From: Pseudoduganella dura
GTDB taxonomy: Bacteria; Pseudomonadota; Gammaproteobacteria; Burkholderiales; Burkholderiaceae_D
Length of the DNA: 64,000 bases
Reading direction: 5' to 3'
Assembly: GCF_009727155.1 (NCBI RefSeq)
Contig: NZ_WNWM01000002.1
Coordinates: forward strand, 1,178,001 to 1,242,000
Numbering within the stretch: position 1 is the first letter of the stretch; each line of letters opens with the position of its first letter. The notes below the pieces were generated by a model. That model did not search any database. It was not told where the DNA came from and saw only the letters and a program-made list of their open reading frames with translations. Made by a program: the position numbers and the translations under genes. Shown piece by piece: positions 9,321 through 16,733 of the stretch.

Positions 9321-11096
9321 TTAAACGTCATCCTTCAACGCGTTATCCTTCGACCCGTCATCCGTCACCCGCGCCAGGCGTTCCGCGCGTTCGACCCCGA
9401 TATGAAAACCGGCCGCCCCTTCCGGCATGCCGGCGGCGCCGAGCGCAAAATGGGCCAGTTGCAGGCCCGACTCCACCGTTTCGGAAATCACGCCGGCCGC
9501 GCCCGCGTCCTTCAGCAGGCGCGCATGCTGTTCGTCGCGTGCCCGGGCAAAGACCGGCACCGCCGGATACTGCCGCCGCAGCGCGCGCGTGGCGTGCAGG
9601 GCGGCCTGCGGATCGTCCATCGTCAGCACCACGCCGGCCGAGCGGCCCACGCCGAGGCGCTCCATCATCTCCGGCATCGACGCATCGCCCGAGAACACGT
9701 TGGACGCCTGCGCCCGACCGGCGGCCGCGAGCTGATGGTCGCGCTCCACCGCCACGCATGCGATGCCCTGCCGTGCCAGCACGCCCGCCACCAGTCGCCC
9801 TACCCTGCCATAGCCGCCGATGATGATGTGGCCCTCGCGGAACGCCTGCTGCGCCGGCTTTTGCGTCGAGTCTTGCGCCGACTCCTGCGCAGCATCCACG
9901 CTGCCGGCGCGCCGCGCGATGCGCGCTCCCAGGGCCGCCACGCCGGGCGCGGCGAGCATGCTGGCGGTCACCAGTACCAGCATGAACTGGCCGGTCGCGC
10001 CGGCGAGCAGTCCGGCACCGACCGCGTAGCCGAGGATGATGAAGGCGAACTCGCCTCCCTGCCCCATCAGCAGGCCGGCCTGCGCCGCCCTGCGCCAGCC
10101 AAGCCGGCGCAGCAGCAACAGCGCGATCACGCCGCCTTTCACGGCCAGCAGGCCGAGCACGGAGGCCGGCAGCCAGAACGGGTATTGCGCCACGATGCGC
10201 AAGTCCAGCTCCATGCCGACCGCCATGAAGAACATGCCCATCAGCAGGCCGCGGAACGGTTCGACGATCATTTCCACTTCGTACTGGAATTCGGTGTCGG
10301 CCAGCAGCAGGCCCGCCAGCAGCGCGCCCAGCGCCATCGACAGGCCGGCCGCCGCGGTGGCCGCCGCAACGCCCAGCGCCAACAGCAGGATCAGCGCCAC
10401 GAACACCTCGGGCTGGCGCTGCACGGCGAACGCGGCGAACAGCGGGCGCGCCAGCCGCCGGCCGATGATGTAGACCAGCGCGATCGTGGCCGCGGCCTTC
10501 GCCACCGCCAGCAGCAGCGTCCACCACAGCGCCGCGCCGGTGCTGCTGCCGGCCAGGCCTTCGACGAGGATCAGCACCGGCACCACGGCCAGGTCCTGCA
10601 GCATCAGGATCCCGAAGCAGGCCTGCCCCAGCGGCGTGGCCAGCGCCTGCGCGCGGCTCAGCAGCTGCATGACGACGGCGGTGGAAGACATTGCCAGCGT
10701 GATGCCTACCGTCAATGCCGGCGCCGGGGGATTGCCGAACCACAGGGCGATCGCGCCGATCGCGGCGGCCGTCAGCGCCACCTGCAGCACGCCGGTGCCG
10801 AACACGTCGCGCCGCAGCGCCCAGATGCGTGCCGGCGATAGTTCCAGGCCGATCATGAACATCAGGAACAGGATGCCCAGCTCGCCGAACATCTTGACGC
10901 CCTCGATGTCGTGGAACGTGATGTCGGCCAGCCATGGCGCGGCACCGGCCCAGGTGCCCAGGCCGTGCGGGCCGAAGCACAGGCCCACCAGCAGGAAACC
11001 CGGTATCTGGCCGATGCGCAGCCGTTGCAGCAACGGCACGGCCAGTCCGGCGAGCAGCAGGAACAGCAGTGTTTCGCGAAGATCGGCGACGGTCAT
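9321..11096 (-). CDS. Kef-type monovalent cation:proton antiporter (CPA2) with RCK domain
   Basis: A 591-residue inner-membrane protein with about 12-13 membrane segments (residues 5-390) forming an Na+/H+ exchanger-type core, followed by a TrkA-N/RCK nucleotide-binding domain (about 420-540). The core shows GFLLVGLCFGPHGLG and MSSTAVVMQLL; the RCK domain starts with HIIIGGYGRVGRLVA, a Rossmann glycine motif, and ends its first strand pair in VAVERD. It should exchange K+ or Na+ for H+ under control of a bound nucleotide. No KefF/KefG partner is adjacent, so the KefB/KefC label is structural only. ATG 11096 is chosen; 14 extra residues from 11138 lack conservation-like features. Confidence 0.9.
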   Translation of the reverse strand: MTVADLRETLLFLLLAGLAVPLLQRLRIGQIPGFLLVGLCFGPHGLGTWAGAAPWLADITFHDIEGVKMFGELGILFLMFMIGLELSPARIWALRRDVFGTGVLQVALTAAAIGAIALWFGNPPAPALTVGITLAMSSTAVVMQLLSRAQALATPLGQACFGILMLQDLAVVPVLILVEGLAGSSTGAALWWTLLLAVAKAAATIALVYIIGRRLARPLFAAFAVQRQPEVFVALILLLALGVAAATAAAGLSMALGALLAGLLLADTEFQYEVEMIVEPFRGLLMGMFFMAVGMELDLRIVAQYPFWLPASVLGLLAVKGGVIALLLLRRLGWRRAAQAGLLMGQGGEFAFIILGYAVGAGLLAGATGQFMLVLVTASMLAAPGVAALGARIARRAGSVDAAQESAQDSTQKPAQQAFREGHIIIGGYGRVGRLVAGVLARQGIACVAVERDHQLAAAGRAQASNVFSGDASMPEMMERLGVGRSAGVVLTMDDPQAALHATRALRRQYPAVPVFARARDEQHARLLKDAGAAGVISETVESGLQLAHFALGAAGMPEGAAGFHIGVERAERLARVTDDGSKDNALKDDV

Positions 11097-11169
11097 GGGT
11101 GCAAGTTTATGACAATCCGGCCGCCGTGCGACATACAATCGGGTCCTCGCTCAACCTGAAAGGGAGTTC

Positions 11170-12918
11170 ATGTCACGCGCCACCCGTATCGCCACCCTCA
11201 CTGCATTGCTTCTCACCACCGCCATCGCCAGCGGGGCCCCCGCCTGGGTGGCGAAAAGCGACGCCTATACCCAGCCGGTGCTCCAGGATACCGGCAGGTA
11301 CCAGCCGGAGAATGCATCGTCGCTGGGAAGCGAGGAATTCGACACGGCAGTCGCCGATTTCAAGCCGCGCGACTACGAGCGCGAACTGGCCGATACGGAG
11401 AAGCGCCTGGCGTCGCTGCGCGCGCAGCTTGCCGCCGAAAAGGATCCGAAGGTGCGCCAGGACCTGGATATCCTGATCGATTCGCGCGAAAAGAAGATCG
11501 CCTCGATGAAGCTGCAGCGCCAGCACCTGGTGACGTACGTGAACGTGGCGGAGCTGGTGTACGGCGGCCTGCAGGTGCTGCTCGAGCCGCGCAACAAGCC
11601 CGAGCGCCAGAAGGCGGCGCTGGTGCGCCTGAAGCGCTATGTGGGCCGCGACGCGGGCTTTGCCCCGATCGCCACGCTGGTGCGCCAGCGCACCGAGGAA
11701 CAGCTCGCGCGGAAAGGGCTCGTCGGCCCATACGTGGGCGAGGTCGAGGATGGCCTGAACAACAACCCGACCTATCTCGACGGCATCGCCGAGCTGTTCA
11801 AGGCGGCAAGGATCACCGGCTGGGAAGCGGACTTCGCGACCCTCAAGACCCAGGTCAAGGCCTATGACGACTGGACCCGCGCGAGCATCCTGCCGCGCAC
11901 GCGCAAGGAAGTACGGCTGCCGCCGGCCGTGTACACCGACCGGCTGGTCAACGTGGGCGTGGACATCACCCCCGAGCAGATGATCGAGCGCGCCAGCTTC
12001 GACTTCCAGGAACTGCGCGACCAGATGCAGGCGGTCGCCGCGACGATCGCCGCGCAGCGCAAGCTGGCATCGAGCGACTATCGCGACGTGATGCGCGAGC
12101 TGAAGAAAACGTCGCTGCCGCCCGACCAGCTGCTGCCCTACTACCGCAAGCGCGTGCAGGAGATGGAGGACGTGATTCGCAAGCACGATATCGTGACCCT
12201 GCCGGAACGCGCGCCGTTCATCCGCACCGCCACCGCGGCCGAATCGGCCGCCATGCCGGCGCCGTTCATGAGCCCCCCGCGCCTGATCGGCAACACCGGC
12301 GAATACGGCGAATTCGTCATTCCGCTGTCGAATCCGAAGTCGAAGGGCAAGATGGACGACTTCAATTTCGAGGCAATGGCCTGGACCCTGTCCGCCCATG
12401 AGGCGCGCCCGGGCCACGAGCTGCAGTTCGCTTCGATGGTCGAACAGGGCATGTCGATCGCGCGTGCCAACTTCGCCTTCAACAGCACGAACGTGGAAGG
12501 CTGGGGCCTGTACTCGGAAGCGCTGATGCTGCCTTACATGCCGCCGGAAAGCCAGCTGGTGTCATTGCAGATGCGCATGCTGCGCATGGCGCGCGCGATG
12601 CTCGACCCGTCGATCAACCTGGGCCTGATGACGCCGGAACAGGCCAAGGCTTTCCTGATGCGGGAACTGGTGTTGTCGGAGCCGTTCGCCCAGTCGGAGG
12701 TGGACCGCTATTCGTACCGCCTGCCGGGCCAGGCGACTTCCTACTACTACGGCTACGTGAAGCTGCGCGCGTTGCGGACGCTGGCCGAAATGGAACTGGG
12801 CGACAGGTTCAGGCAGAAGGAATTCAACGACTTCGTGATCGCCCAGGGCATCCTGCCGCCGGACCTGCTGAAAGCGGCCGTGCTGCAGGATTTCATCGCC
12901 CCGAGGAAGGCGAAGTAA
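11170..12918 (+). CDS. Exported DUF885 family protein (putative zinc peptidase)
   Basis: A 582-residue protein with an N-terminal signal peptide (about 1-20, ending near ASGAPAW). The DUF885 hallmark HEARPGHELQ (HExxPGH) lies near residue 415 with a downstream Glu in NVEGWGLYSEALM, a pattern like the metal site of gluzincin peptidases. Near the C-terminus, DRYSYRLPGQATSYYYGYVKL is another family stretch. Substrate is unknown. It is divergent from the antiporter gene, and its 3' end overlaps the convergent gene at 12893 by 26 bases. Confidence 0.85.
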   Translation: MSRATRIATLTALLLTTAIASGAPAWVAKSDAYTQPVLQDTGRYQPENASSLGSEEFDTAVADFKPRDYERELADTEKRLASLRAQLAAEKDPKVRQDLDILIDSREKKIASMKLQRQHLVTYVNVAELVYGGLQVLLEPRNKPERQKAALVRLKRYVGRDAGFAPIATLVRQRTEEQLARKGLVGPYVGEVEDGLNNNPTYLDGIAELFKAARITGWEADFATLKTQVKAYDDWTRASILPRTRKEVRLPPAVYTDRLVNVGVDITPEQMIERASFDFQELRDQMQAVAATIAAQRKLASSDYRDVMRELKKTSLPPDQLLPYYRKRVQEMEDVIRKHDIVTLPERAPFIRTATAAESAAMPAPFMSPPRLIGNTGEYGEFVIPLSNPKSKGKMDDFNFEAMAWTLSAHEARPGHELQFASMVEQGMSIARANFAFNSTNVEGWGLYSEALMLPYMPPESQLVSLQMRMLRMARAMLDPSINLGLMTPEQAKAFLMRELVLSEPFAQSEVDRYSYRLPGQATSYYYGYVKLRALRTLAEMELGDRFRQKEFNDFVIAQGILPPDLLKAAVLQDFIAPRKAK

Positions 12919-13900
12919 CGGCCGGGGCAACCTTCTTGCGCGCCGGCGCCCGCCCGCCATGGCGGATGCCGGCGGCATCGAGTTCGGCCAGCAGCGCCGG
13001 CGCATAGGCGGCATCCAGCGCGGCCGCCGGGTACTGGTACAGGCCGCCATGCTCCGGCGCCAGCGGCGCCGCCTTGGCCAGCACGGCTTCGGCGGCGGTC
13101 CACAGCCGCTGCACATGTTCCATCATTTTCTTTCGCGCGACCAGGCGTTTCCACGCGCCCGGATCGCTGGCCCGCAGCGCCTTCAGGTAGGCCACCGTGT
13201 AGAGCATGAAATCGGCCATGCCGCCGATATTGCCGTTGATCGAATTGGCGCGCTCCATCATCTCGCGGTACACCGGCGTGTCGGCGATCGCCACCTCGAA
13301 CTCGGCGCCGGCCACGTGGGCATTGAGTTCGTCGATGAGCGGGAAGAAGTCGCCGCGGTAGACGTTGCGGTTGCCGAAGTACACGGCGTAACGCCCCTCC
13401 GGCTGCTGCTTGATATGGTCGGGAATTTCGCTGGCGGCCAGCGCGAACGCGGGAGCCTGGCCGCGCTGGTAGTCGGTCACGTGAATCTCGCCGCGAAAGT
13501 GGAACACGGCGCGGTTGCCGTGGCAGGCCGACAGCGCGAAGTCCAGCATGTGATTCGCTTCATGGAATGCCGTGAGCAGCGCCTGCAGGCCCATCGACTT
13601 CGCGCTGCGGATCCACCACATCACCTGCGGCTGCGCGGCCCCGAACAGCGGCCGCACCGACGCGTATTCGGGCGCCGACAGCAAGGCCGTCATCGCCGCC
13701 GTGTCGTTGCCGGCGGCCAGCGCGGGATTGTCCTTGCAGATTTCCTTGCCCGGCATTTTCTGCGGGCCGGCCGGCTCGAAGACGAGCGGCATGCTGCCGC
13801 TGGCCGCGGCAGCGAACGACATGGCGCCGCCGGCCGCGGCGGCCGTGCCGCTCGCAGCCGACAGAAGTCCGGCGAGCAGGCCGGCCAGCGCGGTCCTCAT
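12893..13900 (-). CDS. Exported protein of unknown function with an HEANH motif
   Basis: A 335-residue protein that I do not recognise. It begins with a signal peptide (MRTALAGLLAGLLSAASGTAAAA). In the first half, LLTAFHEANHMLDFALSACHG contains HExxH, the zinc-binding core of many metallopeptidases, with Asp and Cys/His residues close behind. Another relatively conserved-looking stretch is RYAVYFGNRNVYRGDFFPLIDELNAHVAGAEF. The tail is Lys/Arg/Pro-rich. ATG 13900 is chosen because it opens the signal peptide and falls 16 bases after the ribE stop, so it is probably the last gene of the pil-rib unit. A hydrolase role is a guess from the motif. Confidence 0.75.
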   Translation of the reverse strand: MRTALAGLLAGLLSAASGTAAAAGGAMSFAAAASGSMPLVFEPAGPQKMPGKEICKDNPALAAGNDTAAMTALLSAPEYASVRPLFGAAQPQVMWWIRSAKSMGLQALLTAFHEANHMLDFALSACHGNRAVFHFRGEIHVTDYQRGQAPAFALAASEIPDHIKQQPEGRYAVYFGNRNVYRGDFFPLIDELNAHVAGAEFEVAIADTPVYREMMERANSINGNIGGMADFMLYTVAYLKALRASDPGAWKRLVARKKMMEHVQRLWTAAEAVLAKAAPLAPEHGGLYQYPAAALDAAYAPALLAELDAAGIRHGGRAPARKKVAPAVTSPSSGR

Positions 13901-13916
13901 CGGCGTGCCGGCCCGG

Positions 13917-14552
13917 TCAGTCCTGCACGCGGCTGACGCGCTGCCCGGCCGACAGCATGCGCTCGACATAGCGGGCGATCAGGTCGATCTCCAGGTTCAC
14001 ATTGCTGCCCACCCGCAGGTGCTTGAGCGTGGTGACCTCGATCGTGTGCGGGATCAGGTTGATCGAGAAACGGCAGCCGGTGGCCACGTCGTCCACGCGG
14101 TTGACGGTCAGCGACACGCCATTGACGACGATCGAGCCCTTGAACGCCAGGTACTTGCCCAGCGCGGCGGGCGCCTCGACGACCAGCTCCCACGACTCGC
14201 CGACCGGCTCGAACTTGCGCACCACGCCCAGGCCGTCCACGTGGCCGGACACCAGGTGGCCGCCGAGGCGCTCGTTCAGCGTCAGCGCCTTTTCCAGGTT
14301 GACCTCGCCGACGTCGTCCAGCCCCGCCGTGCAGTTCAGGCTTTCGCGCGACACGTCGACGGCAAAGCTGCCGGTGTCCTTCTCGACCACGGTCATGCAG
14401 GCGCCGTTGATGGCGATCGAGTCGCCGAGCGCCACGTCTTCCAGCGGCAGGCCGCCCGCCCTGATCACGAGGCGCACGCCTGCGTCGTGGCCGCCAGGCA
14501 GCGGGGTCACGGTTTCAATGTTGCCGACAGCGGCGACGATTCCGGTAAACAT
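13917..14552 (-). CDS. ribE: Riboflavin synthase, alpha chain
   Basis: A 211-residue enzyme that dismutates two 6,7-dimethyl-8-ribityllumazine molecules into riboflavin and 5-amino-6-ribitylaminouracil. The N-terminus MFTGIVAAVGNIE is diagnostic. The two homologous half-barrels are visible: the first with SIAINGACMTVV and SLNCTAGLDDVGEVNLEKAL, the second beginning at GGHLVSGHVDGLG and containing GSIVVNGVSLTVNRV. Length is normal. It follows ribD by 11 bases on the minus strand. Confidence 0.97.
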   Translation of the reverse strand: MFTGIVAAVGNIETVTPLPGGHDAGVRLVIRAGGLPLEDVALGDSIAINGACMTVVEKDTGSFAVDVSRESLNCTAGLDDVGEVNLEKALTLNERLGGHLVSGHVDGLGVVRKFEPVGESWELVVEAPAALGKYLAFKGSIVVNGVSLTVNRVDDVATGCRFSINLIPHTIEVTTLKHLRVGSNVNLEIDLIARYVERMLSAGQRVSRVQD

Positions 14553-14563
14553 GGGTACTCTCT

Positions 14564-15736
14564 TTATTGGTTGGTTGACTGGGTTGTCCGGGTGAAGCGG
14601 GCCAGGATGCGCAGGTCGTCGCCCAGCATCTTCGCCTCATGGAAGGTCAGCGGGTACTTGCCGGCCAGGTCGGCCAGCGCCGGCAGCGCGAACATGCCCT
14701 GCGCATCGCCGAGCAGCGCGGGCGCCAGGTACAGCAGCAGCTCGTCGACACACCGTTCGCGTATCAGCGAGCCGTTCAGCTTCAGGCCCGCCTCCACGTG
14801 CAGTTCATTGACCTGGCGCCGCGCCAGCTCGCGCATCAGCTCGGCCAGGTCGACCTTGCCGTGCGCATTCGGCAGCGTGATGATTTCGGCGCCGGTATCG
14901 CGCAGCCGCGCCTCGCGGTCGTGATCGGTCACGGCCGACACGACCCAGGTGCCGCCGCCCTGCAGCACGCGGGCCCCCGGATCGATATCGAGCCGGCTGT
15001 CGACGACGATGCGGCGCGGCTGGCGCGGCGTGGCCACCGCGCGCACGTTCAGTTGCGGGTCGTCGGCCTTGACGGTACCGATGCCGGTCAGGATCGCGCA
15101 GGCGCGGGCGCGCCAGGCATGGCCATCGGCCCGCGCGGCTTCGCCGGTGATCCACTGGCTCTGGCCGTTGTGCAGCGCCGTCATGCCATCCAGGCTGGCG
15201 GCCGTTTTCATCCGCACCCACGGCAGTTGCCGCGTCATGCGCGAGAAGAAGCCGATGTTCAGTTCATGCGCTTCGGCGGCGAGCAGGCCGGACGACACTT
15301 CGATGCCGGCCTGCGCCAGCCGCGCCATGCCCCGGCCGGCCACCAGCGGGTTCGGGTCTTCCATCGCCGCCACCACCCGCTTCAGGCCGGATCGCACCAG
15401 CGCATCGCAGCACGGCGGGGTGCGGCCGTAATGGCTGCACGGCTCCAGCGTCACGTAGGCGGTGGCGCCGCGCACGTCGATGCCGCGGCGGCCGGCATCC
15501 TTGAGCGCCTGGATTTCCGCGTGATCCTGCCCTGCCGGCTGCGTGACGCCGGCGCCGATGACGACGCCGTCCTTCACGATGACGCAGCCGATGTGCGGGT
15601 TGGGCGACGTGGTGTACAGGCCCTTCTCCGCCCATTGCAGCGCGAGGCGCATGCCGGCAAGGTCGTCCGCGACATGCTCGCCCGCACCCGGCTGTTCCAC
15701 GCGCGGTTCTCCTTGATGAAGATCGTTGGTTTCCAT
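14564..15736 (-). CDS. ribD: Bifunctional diaminohydroxyphosphoribosylaminopyrimidine deaminase / 5-amino-6-(5-phosphoribosylamino)uracil reductase
   Basis: The 390-residue product carries two consecutive early riboflavin steps. The N-terminal zinc deaminase (about 25-170) has HAEIQAL and TLEPCSHYGRTPPCCDAL, which supply the zinc His/Cys ligands and catalytic Glu. The C-terminal NADPH reductase (about 170-385) has VRMKTAASLDGMTAL and the family stretch NELHVEAGLKLNGSLI. The ATG at 15736 lies five bases after the fimT stop, so ribD appears to be translated within the pilin operon. The open frame continues upstream to 15892 but that part overlaps fimT. Confidence 0.96.
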   Translation of the reverse strand: METNDLHQGEPRVEQPGAGEHVADDLAGMRLALQWAEKGLYTTSPNPHIGCVIVKDGVVIGAGVTQPAGQDHAEIQALKDAGRRGIDVRGATAYVTLEPCSHYGRTPPCCDALVRSGLKRVVAAMEDPNPLVAGRGMARLAQAGIEVSSGLLAAEAHELNIGFFSRMTRQLPWVRMKTAASLDGMTALHNGQSQWITGEAARADGHAWRARACAILTGIGTVKADDPQLNVRAVATPRQPRRIVVDSRLDIDPGARVLQGGGTWVVSAVTDHDREARLRDTGAEIITLPNAHGKVDLAELMRELARRQVNELHVEAGLKLNGSLIRERCVDELLLYLAPALLGDAQGMFALPALADLAGKYPLTFHEAKMLGDDLRILARFTRTTQSTNQ

Positions 15737-15741
15737 GGTCC

Positions 15742-16356
15742 CTATTCGCCGGCCGGGTCGCAGCCCGATTCCACCCGCGGGTCGCACAGCCGCGCACGGC
15801 CCAGCATGTTGATCTTGACGTTGCGCTGGACACTGCCGAGCTGCAGTGACAGCGTGCCCCAGTTCGCAGCCAGGCTGTTGCCGGCGCGGCAACTGCGGCC
15901 CGCACTATTATAGGCGACATACCAGGGCGGCGCAGTGTGGGTCAGCCGCGACCAGATGCGCAGGCCGTCGGGTGCCGGGCCGCGCCGGAACAGCACCGTT
16001 TCGCCCGGCCCGGGCCGCGCGTCGCCATCGGTATCGGCGAACACGGCCCAGCCGTCGCGCCAGGCCACGCCGGCCGGATCGACGGGCGCCACGACGATGT
16101 TCACGCCGCGGCCGATCGCCTGCGAACGGGCCAGGTGCAGCGCCGCCAGCAGGTCGGCGGCGGCGGCACGCACCGCGTGGCGTTCCAGCATCGCGCGAAA
16201 GCCCGGCACCGCCGCGCCCAGCAGGATGGCGGCGATGCTCGCGGCGACCAGCATTTCCACCAGCGTGAATGCCGGCGAACGCCTCAGCGCCAGCAGCGGG
16301 TGGCGGGACCGGTGGCCAGGTGCATGCCGGTGCTGGTGAGGATCAGTCGATCGCAT
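15742..16356 (-). CDS. fimT: FimT/GspH-type minor pseudopilin
   Basis: A 204-residue type IV pilin-like protein. After a long basic leader, the prepilin peptidase site is SPA/FTLVEMLVAASIAAILLG with the conserved Glu5 of the mature protein. The rest fits a GspH/FimT head domain, with ARSQAIGRGVNIVV and DGWAVFADTDGD as the characteristic stretch. It would join the pilus-priming minor pilin complex in the inner membrane. The only ATG before the cleavage site is at 16356, which overlaps the pilE end by 73 bases. A shorter leader starting at a rarer codon is possible. Confidence 0.85.
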   Translation of the reverse strand: MRSTDPHQHRHAPGHRSRHPLLALRRSPAFTLVEMLVAASIAAILLGAAVPGFRAMLERHAVRAAAADLLAALHLARSQAIGRGVNIVVAPVDPAGVAWRDGWAVFADTDGDARPGPGETVLFRRGPAPDGLRIWSRLTHTAPPWYVAYNSAGRSCRAGNSLAANWGTLSLQLGSVQRNVKINMLGRARLCDPRVESGCDPAGE

Positions 16357-16733
16357 GAGGGGTCCCTGTAGCGGTTGTCCACCCGGTCGGTGCCGGGGAT
16401 GGCGACGAGTTCCACGCAGTCGGCGATGTCTTCGCTGCCGCAGGCCCGGCCGATGATTTCATAGGCGCTGGCGGCGGGTGTGGCGCCGGACCACCAGCGG
16501 AACAGCCGTGCTTCGGGCCCGTCCACGCCCGCGCCGAACGCAACGTACCGGTTGTTCTGCGTGAAGTAGCGCTCCTGCTGGTGCATCACCGCCTGCAGCG
16601 CCACCTGCGCCTCGGTGCGCTTGGTGCGGATCACGTGCAGCTGGTAGCCGGGATACGCCACCGCCGCCAGCGCGCCGGCCACCGCGAGCGCGACCATCAG
16701 TTCGACCAGCGTGAAGCCACCGCGCGCATTCAT
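16284..16733 (-). CDS. pilE: PilE-type minor pilin
   Basis: A 149-residue type IV pilin-like protein: short leader MNARGG, cleavage before FTLVELMVALAVAGALAAVAYPGYQ, then the PilE-family stretch RTKRTEAQVALQAVMHQQERYFTQNNRYV. Paired cysteines near 98/106 and 127/147 could form the usual C-terminal disulfide loops. The ATG overlaps the stop codon of the upstream PilY1-like gene (ATGA at 16730-16733), which points to coupled translation. The same frame stays open upstream to 18596, but that part lies inside the pilY1-like gene in another frame and is not a fusion. Confidence 0.88.
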   Translation of the reverse strand: MNARGGFTLVELMVALAVAGALAAVAYPGYQLHVIRTKRTEAQVALQAVMHQQERYFTQNNRYVAFGAGVDGPEARLFRWWSGATPAASAYEIIGRACGSEDIADCVELVAIPGTDRVDNRYRDPSCDRLILTSTGMHLATGPATRCWR

